Shown: positions 29,228-37,565, counted from the first letter of the stretch. The stretch: DNA of 64,000 nucleotides from AC-32 sp963719275 (GCA_963719275.1 CAVRBT010000006.1:186001-250000), one strand, 5' to 3'. Notes: generated by a model from the letters alone, not told the origin. A program made the numbers and translations.

Positions 29228-29322
29228 GCGGAGGCGGGCTTTGCTCGCCTCCGCTCGCAGGCGCTTACCGCTAACGCACCCTGCGTAAGGTCGTCATGCC
29301 GCGCGAAGCGCGGCGGACTTCA
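29228..29322. repeat. Two-hairpin repeat, copy 2
   Basis: Hairpin A is GCGGAGGCG/CGCCTCCGC (29228-29254) around GGCTTTGCT. Hairpin B is CCGCGC-GAA-GCGCGG (29299-29313), with outer arms CTGCGT (29281-29286) and ACGCAG (29322-29327) that reach over the greA stop codon. It may double as the greA terminator. Confidence 0.6.
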
Positions 29323-29793
29323 CGCAGCTTTGATCTCGAGGATCTTGAACTTCATCGAGCCGCGCGGGGCGGCGACCTCGACCGTCTCGCCCTTCTTCTT
29401 GCCGATGATCGCCTTGCCCACCGGCGACTCATGCGAGAGCTTGTTCTCGGCCGGGTTCGCCTCCGCCGAGCCGACGATCCGGTACTCGAAGGTCTGCTTC
29501 GCAGCGATGTCGCGCAGCTTCACCTTCGAGCCGAGCGAGACGACGTCCTTGGCGACGTCCTTCTTCGTGATCACACGCGCGTTGCGCAGCCGCTCTTCGA
29601 GCGTGGCGATGCGGTGCTCGAGCAGCGCCTGCTCGTTCTTCGCGTCGTCGTACTCGGCGTTCTCGGCGATATCGCCGAACTCACGCGCGGTGCGGATTCG
29701 GTCCGCGACCTCGCGGCGTCTCTCGGTGGAGAGGTACTCGATCTCCTGCTTGAGCTTTTCGTAGCCTTCGGGAGTGAGCGGAACGTCCTTCAA
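29320..29793 (-). CDS. greA: Transcription elongation factor GreA
   Basis: A 157-residue protein that enters the RNA polymerase secondary channel and triggers cleavage of backtracked RNA. The N-terminal coiled coil has LTPEGYEKLKQEIEYL and the tip residues in REFGDIAENAEYDDAK (acidic D/E pair). The C-terminal FKBP-like domain has SPVGKAIIGKKKGETVEV. Full length. A good ribosome site (AGGAGG, 7 nt before ATG) and a classic promoter lie upstream; a repeat hairpin covers the stop. Confidence 0.97.
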   Translation of the reverse strand: MKDVPLTPEGYEKLKQEIEYLSTERRREVADRIRTAREFGDIAENAEYDDAKNEQALLEHRIATLEERLRNARVITKKDVAKDVVSLGSKVKLRDIAAKQTFEYRIVGSAEANPAENKLSHESPVGKAIIGKKKGETVEVAAPRGSMKFKILEIKAA

Positions 29794-29845
29794 GGGGCCT
29801 CCTGAAAGAAAAACGCGCGGCGCAGGGGCGCCATCGCGGGCGGGG

Positions 29846-29875
29846 ATGTTACCTGCGACGGTGGACGGACGTCAA
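29846..29875 (-). promoter_or_regulatory. Sigma-70-type promoter of greA
   Basis: On the minus strand TTGACG (29870-29875) and TAACAT (29846-29851) are separated by 18 bp. A ~45-nt leader with AGGAGG follows. This is the clearest -35/-10 pair in the window. Confidence 0.55.
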
Positions 29876-29904
29876 CCCGGTCTGCGGCTACCATTTTTCG
29901 CTCT

Positions 29905-30966
29905 GTGCAGGTAGATCTCCGCAGCTCCTGGTGGATCCGCGACGTCGAGATCCCGACGCGGCTCGTGCTCGCGCCGATGGCCGGGGTGAGCGTTCAGGCC
30001 TTCCGCCGCCAGGGTCGCCGCTACGGCGCCGGGCTCGTGTGCTCGGAGATGGTCAGCTGCGCGGGGTTGCACCACGGCAACGAGCGCACGCTCGGCTACC
30101 TGCGGATCTCCGCCGACGAAAGGCCGCTTGCGGTGCAGATCTTCGGCTCCGAGCCCGACGTGATGGCCGAGGCGGCGCGGATGGTCGAGGACGCGGGGGC
30201 CGATCTCGTCGACATCAACTTCGGCTGCCCGGTGAAGAAGGTGACCAAGACGGGCGCGGGCGCGACGCTCCTGGAGGACCCGGCGCGTGCATGTGCCGTG
30301 GTGGAGGCGGTCGCGCGTGCCGTGTCGGTTCCGGTGACCGTGAAGATGCGCCGCGGGCTCGCGGACGGCTCGCGCGCGTGCCTTTCGCTCGGGCCGCAGC
30401 TGGTGGAAGCGGGCGCGTCGTCGCTGACGCTGCATCCGCGCTCGGCCCGGCAGATGTACACCGGCGAGGCAGACCATTCGCTGACGGGGGAGCTGGCAGA
30501 GCGGGTCGGCGTGCCGGTGGTCGCCTCCGGCGACGTGACGTCTCGGGCCCGCGCGCAGGCGATCCTGGCGACGGCCGGCGCGGCCGCGGTAATGGTGGGC
30601 CGGGCTGCCCAGGGGAACCCGTGGGCGCTGCGGGAGATCATCGACGGGGATGTTGGTGAGCCAACGCGGGAGGAGGTCGTCGCGGAGCTGATCCTCTTCA
30701 TGCGCGCGACGGTGCGGGAGCTGGGCGAGCACCGCGCCACGGGCTTCCTGAAGAAGTTCTACGGCTGGTATCTGGGCCGCGGCCGCTTCCCGCGCCCGTT
30801 CAAGCAGGAGCTCGTGCAGCTCGAGACGCTGGACGAGGTCGAGACGCGGCTGCTCGCGGCCGCCCCCGGAGCCGCCGAGGTGCTGCGGCGCCTGGAAGCC
30901 GAGCTACCGGAGGGCGAGGACGACGTCGTGCTCGACCTCCCGATCTCGATCTACGGCGGCGGCTGA
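29905..30966 (+). CDS. dus: tRNA-dihydrouridine synthase
   Basis: A 353-residue FMN-dependent TIM barrel that reduces uridine to dihydrouridine in the tRNA D-loop. It opens with PTRLVLAPMAGVS, has the FGSEPDVMAEAA segment, the active-site cysteine in DINFGCPVKKV, VTVKMRRG and the FMN phosphate-binding VMVGRAAQGNPW. The pattern best fits the DusB group. It starts at GTG, 10 nt after TACCAT. It is divergent from greA. Confidence 0.94.
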   Translation: MQVDLRSSWWIRDVEIPTRLVLAPMAGVSVQAFRRQGRRYGAGLVCSEMVSCAGLHHGNERTLGYLRISADERPLAVQIFGSEPDVMAEAARMVEDAGADLVDINFGCPVKKVTKTGAGATLLEDPARACAVVEAVARAVSVPVTVKMRRGLADGSRACLSLGPQLVEAGASSLTLHPRSARQMYTGEADHSLTGELAERVGVPVVASGDVTSRARAQAILATAGAAAVMVGRAAQGNPWALREIIDGDVGEPTREEVVAELILFMRATVRELGEHRATGFLKKFYGWYLGRGRFPRPFKQELVQLETLDEVETRLLAAAPGAAEVLRRLEAELPEGEDDVVLDLPISIYGGG

Positions 30967-30985
30967 ACCAGCCGCGTCCTTCCTA

Positions 30986-31000
30986 GTAACAGACTGTTAC
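30986..31000. repeat. 15-bp palindrome GTAACAGACTGTTAC, copy 1
   Basis: Perfect 7-bp arms around a central A, followed by TTGG. An identical 19-bp copy begins 66 bp downstream. It lies between the converging dus and coaX genes. Confidence 0.6.
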
Positions 31001-31020
31001 TTGGTGGGCTCGAAGTGAAG

Positions 31021-31042
31021 AACGGCCACGGTTCGGGCCGTT
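31021..31042. terminator. Hairpin between converging dus and coaX
   Basis: AACGGCC and GGCCGTT pair around an 8-nt loop. It sits midway between the two palindrome copies, a natural place for a shared terminator, but has no T-run. Confidence 0.35.
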
Positions 31043-31051
31043 CCGAGTCTT

Positions 31052-31066
31052 GTAACAGACTGTTAC
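31052..31066. repeat. 15-bp palindrome GTAACAGACTGTTAC, copy 2
   Basis: Identical to the copy at 30986, including the TTGG that follows. It lies 6 bp from the coaX stop codon. Confidence 0.6.
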
Positions 31067-31072
31067 TTGGCC

Positions 31073-31828
31073 TCAGTCGCGGTTCCGCTCCCACACCAGT
31101 CGCACGCCCTCGAGCGTCAGGAACGGGTCGATTGTCTCGAGCGTCCGCGCGTGCGGGACGATCAGGTCCGCGAGCCCGCCCGTCGCCACCGTCTGCGCTT
31201 CCACGCCGAGCTCGTCACGGATGCGGTCGACGATGCCGTCCACCTGGCCCGCGAAGCCGTAGACCAGCCCCGACTGCAGGCTCGAGGCGGTGTTCTTCGC
31301 GATCACCGTCTCCGGCTCGGCGAAGTCGATCTTGAACAGCCGCGCCGCTCGAGCGAACAACGCGTCCATCGAGACCTCGATCCCCGGCGCGAGAACGCCC
31401 CCCACGTACTCCCCGGCCGGCGAGACGACGTCGAAGTTCGTCGAGGTGCCGAAGTCCACGACGATCGCCGGAGGTCCGTACCGCTCGACCGCGGCCACCG
31501 CGTTAGCGATCCGATCCGGCCCGACCTCGCGCGGGTCGTCGTAGCGGATCGGCACGCCCATCCGCACCCCAGGGCCAAGTTCCAGCAGCTCCGCCCGCGC
31601 GTACTCCTTGGCGAAGTCCTCGTACGAGCGGTGGAGCTGCGGCACGGTGGAGGCGAGTCCAACGCCGTCGACGGACGCGAGGTCGAGGAAGCTGCCGTAG
31701 AGCGCGCCGAGCTCGTCGCCGCTGCGGTTCCGCTCGGTCGCGATGCGCCAGTGCTCCCGCAGCTCGTCCCCCTCGAAGAGCCCGAAGACGGTCTGCGTGT
31801 TCCCGACGTCGATCGCCAGGAGGGCCAT
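31073..31828 (-). CDS. coaX: Type III pantothenate kinase
   Basis: A 251-residue ASKHA-fold kinase for the first step of coenzyme A synthesis. It has the phosphate loop LAIDVGNTQTVFGLF, the GPDRIANAVAA motif with its metal-binding Asp, IVVDFGTSTNFDVV, and GGVLAPGIEVSMDALF. Full length. The usual neighbours (birA, nadC) are absent. TAGGCT lies 7 nt before the ATG. Confidence 0.95.
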   Translation of the reverse strand: MALLAIDVGNTQTVFGLFEGDELREHWRIATERNRSGDELGALYGSFLDLASVDGVGLASTVPQLHRSYEDFAKEYARAELLELGPGVRMGVPIRYDDPREVGPDRIANAVAAVERYGPPAIVVDFGTSTNFDVVSPAGEYVGGVLAPGIEVSMDALFARAARLFKIDFAEPETVIAKNTASSLQSGLVYGFAGQVDGIVDRIRDELGVEAQTVATGGLADLIVPHARTLETIDPFLTLEGVRLVWERNRD

Positions 31829-31835
31829 GCGGCCG

Positions 31836-31841
31836 AGCCTA
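31836..31841 (-). promoter_or_regulatory. Leaderless-type -10 box for coaX
   Basis: TAGGCT on the minus strand ends 7 nt before the ATG at 31828. It overlaps the last codons of the upstream peptide-binding protein gene. Confidence 0.45.
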
Positions 31842-33476
31842 CTTCAGGGCCAGCGCCGGGATGCTCCAGTCGGCGTAGACGTTCTGGTAGACGAGGCTCC
31901 TCGGGTCGACCCGTGACGAGAAGAAGTACCGGTTGTTGTAGACGCCGAGCACGACCGTCGGGGCGAGGTCCTTGATCAGGTCGACGTCGAGCTTCCCGAG
32001 CGCCCGGTACTGGGCCTGGCCCTTGAGCCTCCGGGCCGCTTGGAGCCTGCGCGTGTACTTGACGCTGTCGATCCCGAGCAGGCTCGACGACTCGAGCGCC
32101 TGACGGACGAGTGCCGCTGGGTCGCCCGGAGCGGAGTCCGCGCACCAGCCCATGCCGATTCCCAGGTCGAGGTTGGTGTTGTGCTTGCCCATCGCGTCGT
32201 AGAGGTCCGCTCCGCTGTAGGACTTCAGCCTGATCCTCGCCGGGTCCACGCCGAGCTTCACCAGGTCGGCGCGCAGCAGCCGCGCCTGGGGGGTGCCGAT
32301 CGTCCCGGAACTGCGGTAGCCGACGTTGATCCGACCGCGACGCAGGTGGCCGGCTGCAAGGCGGCGCGCCTTGCTGCAGATTGGGCGCTCCGCGATAAGG
32401 CTGCAGCTTCGGCGCCGTGATCGACCCCGCGGACGTCGGCGGCAGCAGGTGCGACCACGGCGTCAGCGCGTACGGCCCCGGCGCACCGCCGCGTACGCCT
32501 TTCGGTTGACCACCCAGCTCAGTGCGCGCCGCAGCGCGAAGTTGTTCCGGAACAGCGGCCGGTCGTCGTTGATTGCCAGGAACGAGAGACAGGACGTCGG
32601 CTTCCTCCAGAACCGCGTCCTGTTCACGCCGTAGGCCTTCGCGACCTCGCGGACGTGGGCGGTGGGCAGTGGGCCTTCGTCGAGGCCGCCTGACCGCACC
32701 TGCTGGTAGGCCGACTCCTCGCCGAGGTTCCACCGCACGTCGACGCCCCGGAGGTTGTGCGTGCGCGCGCCGCGGTAGTACGGATTGCGGCGCAGCTGCG
32801 TGACGACGTTCGGGTCGCTACGGCTGACGAAGTACGGGCCCGCCGACGGATACGCGCCGGTGACCTCGCGGCTCAGCCGGAGCCGTCCCGAGGTCGCCTG
32901 GAAGAACGGCATCGCCAGCTTGCTGAGGAAGGCAGGATCGCGACGTGTCAGGTGGATGATCAGCCGGTTGCCCTTCGCCGCGACGCCGCGCACGTGCTGC
33001 GAGCGGCCGTCGGTCACGTCGCGCGCGCCGACGATGTTCGCGCCGCTCGCGTCCGTGATGAACTGCGCGGCCGGCGAGGCGAGGTCGTGGTTCGCCACGC
33101 GGTCGATCGCGTGCTTGAAGCTGGTCGCCGTGACCGGCAGGCCGTCGCTGAAGCGGAAGCCCTTGCGGATGAAGAACGTCCACGTCCGCCCGTCACGTGA
33201 GACGGTGTATCGCGATGCGACCTCAGGCACGAGCCGCGTGCCCGGCTGGCCGGCCCGGTCCTGGTAGTTGAAGAGCTTCGCCGCCGTCGCGTACTCCAGC
33301 CACCACGCCGTCGAGACGTACGCGAGCTGCGGGTCGACCTGCACCGAGGCGCCGCTGAACCCCACGCGGAAGATCCCGCCCTGCCTGAAGCCGAACTCGG
33401 CGCTCGCGAGCTGCGCAGCGGCGAGCATCGCGACGCCAACCGCCAGCAGTCCGAGCGAGTACCAAGAGCGCCGCAT
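31839..33476 (-). pseudogene. Family 5 (oligopeptide) substrate-binding protein, two compensating frameshifts
   Basis: A secreted SBP_bac_5 protein of ABC peptide importers. It has a signal segment (RRSWYSLGLLAVGVAMLAAAQLASA) without a clear lipobox cysteine. The body shows LAYVSTAWWLEYATAAKLFNY, WTFFIRKGFRFSDGLPVTA and later LRRALSWVVNRKAYA. At 32475-32478 one base is missing (GGGG run), and at about 32369 one is extra (CAAGG). The 107 bp between reads correctly only in another frame (PYALTPWSHLLPP). The shifts cancel, giving 546 codons. No permease or ATPase genes are nearby. Confidence 0.8.
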
Positions 33477-33518
33477 GTGCGGATTGAGACGTCGCCCCGC
33501 AGGCGGGGTTAGGGGGTC

Positions 33519-33524
33519 TAGGAT
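33519..33524 (+). promoter_or_regulatory. Leaderless-type -10 box for the Cys-motif hypothetical
   Basis: TAGGAT ends 6 nt before the GTG at 33531. Confidence 0.4.
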
Positions 33525-33530
33525 GCCACC

Positions 33531-33875
33531 GTGGACGCCCGGGAAGAGCGCGCCGCACGGAACGAGGCTCTGCTCCGCGAGGTCAACGATCGGATCGAAG
33601 AGGTCGGCAAGCGGCTCCAGGTCCTCCCCGACGACCATTCGCTCGACTTTCGCTGCGAGTGCGGCCGTCCCGAGTGCGAGGCCCTCGTCTCGATGTCGGT
33701 TGGCGAGTACGAGCACGTCCGGGAGGACAACGACCGCTTCGCCGTCGTCCCGGGCCACGAGGACGAGCAGATCGAGCGTGTCGTCGAGCGTCAAGAGGGC
33801 TACCTGATCGTCGACAAGCTCCCGCACGCGGAGCGCTTCGTCGGCGCCGACGGCGAGCCCGACAGCGGCGACTAG
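33531..33875 (+). CDS. Conserved hypothetical with C-x-C-x4-C motif
   Basis: A 114-residue acidic protein of unknown function. Residues ~6-35 predict a helix (LLREVNDRIEEVGKRL). Then comes FRCECGRPECEALVSM, a three-cysteine cluster that could bind metal, and a conserved-looking YEHVREDNDRFAVVPGHED stretch, then VERQEGYLIVDK. I recognise the layout as a recurring actinobacterial hypothetical but know no role. It is divergent from the peptide-binding protein. Confidence 0.8.
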   Translation: MDAREERAARNEALLREVNDRIEEVGKRLQVLPDDHSLDFRCECGRPECEALVSMSVGEYEHVREDNDRFAVVPGHEDEQIERVVERQEGYLIVDKLPHAERFVGADGEPDSGD

Positions 33876-33881
33876 GCGGGG

Positions 33882-34247
33882 CTAGAGCTCGTCGTCCGAG
33901 CCGAGCGACTCGCCGATGCGCTCGGCCAGCGCCTCGGCGCTGAGACTGGGCTCGTCGCCCTCGCCGCGCAGCTCCTCGACCGTGACGTCACTCGAGGTGT
34001 AGACCTCGGCGCGCGGGATGATCCGGGTCGGGCGGTTCTTGTCCCAGACCCAGACGTCCTCCATCCTCAGGTGGAAGAACGGGTAGCTCGGCTGGGGCAC
34101 GTACTGGAGGTCGAGCTTGTTGCAGAGGTACGTCGCGTCCTGCGTCAGCACGCAGTAGCGGAAGAGCGCGAACACGGCCGAGTATTCCTTCTTGAGCGCG
34201 AGCTCGAGCTCGGCCTCGAACTCGTCGAGCTCGTCGAGGTGCGACAT
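33882..34247 (-). CDS. DUF2469-like protein
   Basis: A 121-residue acidic cytoplasmic protein. The start MSHLDELDEFEAELELALKKEY, the YLCNKLDLQ segment and the MEDVWVWDKNRPTRI block match the actinobacterial DUF2469 family, often found near rnhB in mycobacteria. Function unknown. Here it follows folK by 7 bp but also has its own TATGAT box within the end of folK. Confidence 0.75.
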   Translation of the reverse strand: MSHLDELDEFEAELELALKKEYSAVFALFRYCVLTQDATYLCNKLDLQYVPQPSYPFFHLRMEDVWVWDKNRPTRIIPRAEVYTSSDVTVEELRGEGDEPSLSAEALAERIGESLGSDDEL

Positions 34248-34253
34248 GCGGCC

Positions 34254-34259
34254 ATCATA
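34254..34259 (-). promoter_or_regulatory. Leaderless-type -10 box for the DUF2469-like gene
   Basis: TATGAT on the minus strand ends 6 nt before the ATG at 34247 and overlaps the folK stop codon. It is one of the closest matches to the -10 consensus in the window. Confidence 0.45.
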
Positions 34260-34713
34260 GCCCTGCCAGCAGGGTCTGGACCGGGCCCAGGCCGGGGATC
34301 TCGAGGGCCGGATCGAGCTCAGCGAGCGGCTCCAGCGCGAACCTCCGCTCGTGCAGCCTGGGATGCGGGAGTTCGAGCCCAGGCTCGTCGATCACCTCGT
34401 CGCCATGGAGAAGCAGATCGAGGTCGATGGTGCGCGGGCCGAACGGCGCGCCCTCTCCCCGGACGCGCCCCAGACGGCGCTCGATCCCGAGCAGGCGCTC
34501 GAGCAGCTCGCTGGCGCCGAGGGTCGTCCTGAGCTCCGCGGCGCCGTTCAGGAAGCGCGGCTGGTCCTCGAAGCCGACCGGATCGGTCCAGCGCAGAGTC
34601 GAGACCGCCAGCACTTCGACGCCGTCCTCCTCGGCCAGGAGCTCGAGCGCCCGCTCGATCTGCGCCCGCGGGTCCTCAAGGTTGGCGCCCAGACCGACGA
34701 AGCTTTTCGTCAT
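34255..34713 (-). CDS. folK: HPPK, folate pathway pyrophosphokinase
   Basis: A 152-residue enzyme that pyrophosphorylates 6-hydroxymethyl-dihydropterin. It begins KSFVGLGANLEDP and shows the PRFLNGAAELRT, LLGIERRLGRVR, FGPRTIDLDLLLHGD and LELPHPRLHERRFAL motifs, with the two metal-binding aspartates in DLDLLL. Full length. It is separated from folP-folB by an S8 protease gene on the other strand. Confidence 0.96.
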   Translation of the reverse strand: MTKSFVGLGANLEDPRAQIERALELLAEEDGVEVLAVSTLRWTDPVGFEDQPRFLNGAAELRTTLGASELLERLLGIERRLGRVRGEGAPFGPRTIDLDLLLHGDEVIDEPGLELPHPRLHERRFALEPLAELDPALEIPGLGPVQTLLAGL

Positions 34714-34748
34714 GTCCGGATTGTCCGTCAAGGCCGGTCGGTCACAGC

Positions 34749-34754
34749 TACCGT
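34749..34754 (+). promoter_or_regulatory. Leaderless-type -10 box for the S8 protease
   Basis: TACCGT ends 8 nt before the ATG at 34763, in the short space divergent from folK. Confidence 0.35.
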
Positions 34755-34762
34755 TCGGAGCC

Positions 34763-36403
34763 ATGCGCCGCGCCGCGCTGATCGGGGTCTTTCTCTTGTG
34801 CTGCTCTTCGCCCGCCGCCGCAGGCGTGTTGACCCATTCCGGGGAGCCCGTGCTCGCGGGCTCGAGGTCCGTCGCTCGGTTGCAGGCATACCCGCGGACG
34901 CTGGTCGAGCTCGACCGCTCGCGCGTCGCCGAGACTGCGCCGCTGCTCCGACGCGTCGGTGGCGACGAGCTGGACCCCTCGCTCGGGCTCTGGCGCCTGC
35001 CGAGCTGGGAGGCGCAGCGGCTGCTCCCGAAGCTGGAACGCCGGGGGCTCGTGCGCTCCGTGACACCCGACGTCCCGGTCGGCACCGACCCCGGCAACGC
35101 GAGCGGGTTCTTCGGCCAGTTCAGCGATCCGCTCTCGAACACGGAATGGTGGCCGGCGCACGTTGGCGTCGCGAGCTGGACCGCCCCCGGCCCCGGCGTG
35201 CCGCTGACGATGATCGACTCGGGCGTCGACCTCTCGCACGAAGAGTTCGCCGGCCGGCCCAACACCTTCGCGTTGAACACGCAGACGTTCGACGCGATCG
35301 AGGACGAGGCGCACGGGACCGCGACCGCCTCGGTCGCCGCCGCGCCGGTGAACGCCAAGGGGATCGTCGGGATCTACCCGCAGGCGAAGCTACAGCTCTG
35401 GGACGCCAGCCCCGGCGGCCAGCTGACGGTCGGGGACGAGATCGCCGGCCTCGCCGCTGCGCGGAGCCGCGGCCGAGGCGTGATCAACCTCAGCCTCGGG
35501 GGCTTCGACCGGCTACCGATCGAGGAGCACGCGATCCTGAACGCCTTCGGCGCCGGCCTAGTGGTCGTCGCCTCCGCCGGGAACGATCGCCAGGAAGGCA
35601 GCTCGCTCTCGTACCCGGCGACCTTCGCGCACGTGCTCACGGTCGGGGCGACGAACGAGAGCGACCGCGTCACGGTCTTCTCGAGCTCGTCGCCGGCGAT
35701 CGACATCTCAGCGCCCGGCCAGGACATGACCGCCGCGATCCCGACGTTCTGGGACCCCATCGGCTACAGCTCCGTCGACGGCACGAGCTTCTCCGCACCG
35801 CTCGTCGCAGGAGCCACCGCCGCGGTCTGGACGCTGCGCCCCACGCTGACGAACACTCAGCTCTTCGAGGTCATGCGCCGGTCCGCGCGGGACGTCGGCA
35901 AGCGCGGCTGGGACGCCGACACCGGCTACGGGATCCTGAATGTTCCCGCCGCGCTGACGCGCAAGCCACCGGCGGCCGACCCGCAGGAGCCGAACGAGGA
36001 CGTCTACCTCGTCAGGCCCAACGGCCTTACCCGCGCGGGCAAGCTCCCGCTTACCCGACCGGGGAGCCTCCGCGCGGCGCTGAAGGCGGAACTCGAGCGG
36101 CGCGAGGACCCAGAGGACGTCTACCGCGCCTGGCTCCCTGCGCGCGGGAAGCTCGTCGTGACGGTGCGGCCGACCGCCAACGTCTCGCTCGAGATCTGGG
36201 GCCAGAAGACGCGGACGGTGTTCGAGCGGCGCGCCGCGGCGCGCCGCGATCTGATTGGCGTCTCGGCGCACGGGGGCAAGCGGTTCGAGCGGGTGACGGT
36301 GAAGGGCCGCGGCGTCGGCCAGTTCATCTACGTCGACGTGTTCCTGCCGAAGAACGTCGTGCAGGCGAGTTACACCGTCAGCGTCGCTCCCGCCGCACGC
36401 TAG
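34763..36403 (+). CDS. Secreted S8 (subtilisin-like) serine protease
   Basis: A 546-residue exported protease. A signal peptide (RRAALIGVFLLCCSSPAAA) precedes a propeptide-like region (~30-110). The catalytic domain has Asp152 (MIDSGVDLSHEEF), His184 (EAHGTATA), oxyanion Asn274 (VVASAGN) and Ser342 (DGTSFSAPLVAG). After ~390 come a linker and a ~140-residue beta-rich tail that resembles a pre-peptidase C-terminal domain. All catalytic residues are present. Its position between folK and folB, opposite to both, looks like an insertion into a folate cluster. Confidence 0.92.
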   Translation: MRRAALIGVFLLCCSSPAAAGVLTHSGEPVLAGSRSVARLQAYPRTLVELDRSRVAETAPLLRRVGGDELDPSLGLWRLPSWEAQRLLPKLERRGLVRSVTPDVPVGTDPGNASGFFGQFSDPLSNTEWWPAHVGVASWTAPGPGVPLTMIDSGVDLSHEEFAGRPNTFALNTQTFDAIEDEAHGTATASVAAAPVNAKGIVGIYPQAKLQLWDASPGGQLTVGDEIAGLAAARSRGRGVINLSLGGFDRLPIEEHAILNAFGAGLVVVASAGNDRQEGSSLSYPATFAHVLTVGATNESDRVTVFSSSSPAIDISAPGQDMTAAIPTFWDPIGYSSVDGTSFSAPLVAGATAAVWTLRPTLTNTQLFEVMRRSARDVGKRGWDADTGYGILNVPAALTRKPPAADPQEPNEDVYLVRPNGLTRAGKLPLTRPGSLRAALKAELERREDPEDVYRAWLPARGKLVVTVRPTANVSLEIWGQKTRTVFERRAAARRDLIGVSAHGGKRFERVTVKGRGVGQFIYVDVFLPKNVVQASYTVSVAPAAR

Positions 36404-36731
36404 CGGCCGTGTAGTCGACCGGCAGGCCGAGCTGCACGTGCGGCTTGCGTACGCGCACGGACACGCTGCGGGCCGGAAACCGCTCGAGCAGCGTGTCCGC
36501 GAGTGTCGCGGCGAGGGACTCCAGCAGGTGGAACTCGCGGCCCTGCGAGACCTCGCGGATCAACGCGACCACCTCGCGGTAGTCGGCCGTCTGCACGAGC
36601 GCGTCGGAGGCCGGCTCGTCCAGCTCGAGCTCGACGTCGTACAGGAACGGCTGGAGCCCTTCGCGCTCCGCCTCGAGCGCCCCGTGGCGGCCGGCAAGCT
36701 CGAGGGCCGCGATCTCGACGACGACGGTCAT
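36378..36731 (-). CDS. folB: Dihydroneopterin aldolase
   Basis: A 117-residue enzyme cleaving 7,8-dihydroneopterin to hydroxymethyl-dihydropterin and glycolaldehyde. It has GRHGALEAEREGLQPFLYDVEL with the conserved HG and E, the ADYREVV motif, the FHLLESLA segment (active-site Glu), and VRVRKPHVQL with the catalytic lysine. The ATG overlaps the folP stop (ATGA). It overlaps the convergent protease by 26 bp. Confidence 0.95.
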   Translation of the reverse strand: MTVVVEIAALELAGRHGALEAEREGLQPFLYDVELELDEPASDALVQTADYREVVALIREVSQGREFHLLESLAATLADTLLERFPARSVSVRVRKPHVQLGLPVDYTAASVRRERR

Positions 36732-37546
36732 GCGTACACCGCGCGCGCCGCGGTGAGCGCTTCGACGTGCTCGCGCACGTCGTGGACGCGGAGGATCGTC
36801 GCGCCGCGCTCGTAGGCGGCAACCGCGGCTCCGACGCTCGCTGCGACCGAGCCGGTCTTCGCCTCCGGGTCGCCGAGCAGCTTGCCCAGCGAGCTCTTGC
36901 GCGAGATCCCGACCAGCACCGGCCGGCCGAGCGCCGTCAGCTCGCCGAGGCGGCGGATCAGCTCGAAGTTGTGCTCGACGGTCTTGCCGAAGCCGATCCC
37001 CGGGTCCAGGCACACGCGGTCCTCGGCGATCCCCGCCGCTACGGCGGTGCCCAGCCGCTCCTCGAGGAAGGCGGCGACTTCGGAGACGACGTCGTCGTAG
37101 CTTGGGTCGAGTTGCATCGTGCGCGGCTCGCCCTGCATATGCATCAGGCAGAGGTAGGCGCCGGACTCGGCGACGACGCCGGCCAGCTCGGGGTCGCCGC
37201 GCAGCGCGGTCACGTCGTTCACCAGCTCCGCGCCGAGCTCGAGCGCCCGCCGCGCGACCTCCGCCTTCGACGTGTCGATCGAAGCGGGCACCTCGCCCTC
37301 CAGCGCCTCCAGCACAGGAACGACGCGCAGCAGCTCCTCGTCGGCGCTGACGGCTTCCGCACCCGGCCGGGTCGACTCGCCGCCGATGTCGACGATCGCC
37401 GCACCCTCCACGAGCATCCGACGCGCGGAGGCGGCGGCGTCGCCCGGATCGAAGTTCACGCCCCCGTCCGAGAACGAGTCGGGCGTGACGTTGACCACGC
37501 CCATCACGGACGGCCGCGGGAAGCGCTGCTCGATTGGCGGGCTCAT
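36728..37546 (-). CDS. folP: Dihydropteroate synthase
   Basis: A 272-residue TIM barrel joining pABA to the pterin; the sulfonamide target. It has MGVVNVTPDSFSDGG, IVDIGGESTRPGAE, PASIDTSKAEVA, ELVNDVTAL, CLMHMQGEPRTMQ, CLDPGIGFGKT and VLVGISRKSSLG. All substrate-loop motifs are intact. The ATG at 37546 is chosen over one at 37567 because TAACCT lies 8 nt before it and the earlier start would cover the divergent promoter. Confidence 0.96.
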   Translation of the reverse strand: MSPPIEQRFPRPSVMGVVNVTPDSFSDGGVNFDPGDAAASARRMLVEGAAIVDIGGESTRPGAEAVSADEELLRVVPVLEALEGEVPASIDTSKAEVARRALELGAELVNDVTALRGDPELAGVVAESGAYLCLMHMQGEPRTMQLDPSYDDVVSEVAAFLEERLGTAVAAGIAEDRVCLDPGIGFGKTVEHNFELIRRLGELTALGRPVLVGISRKSSLGKLLGDPEAKTGSVAASVGAAVAAYERGATILRVHDVREHVEALTAARAVYA

Positions 37547-37553
37547 GCGTCGG

Positions 37554-37560
37554 TAGGTTA
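37554..37560. promoter_or_regulatory. Overlapping divergent -10 boxes, folP / ABC exporter
   Basis: Plus strand TAGGTT (37554-37559) is 6 nt before the exporter ATG. Minus strand TAACCT (37555-37560) is 8 nt before the folP ATG. The two boxes share five base pairs, so the same 7 bp may serve both genes. Confidence 0.5.
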
Positions 37561-37565
37561 GGGCC

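Larger units (their letters stand above)
28943..29319. repeat. Repeat-filled intergenic region between lysS and greA
   Basis: This 377-bp gap holds no credible gene. It contains two copies of a two-hairpin repeat (28993-29083 and 29228-29322) flanking a 129-bp inverted-repeat-bounded element (29086-29214). Short open frames here are made of repeat sequence. Confidence 0.7.

Noticed and set aside
28966..29274. Short open frames between lysS and greA
   Set aside because: They are built from the repeat units and have no start signals or protein character.
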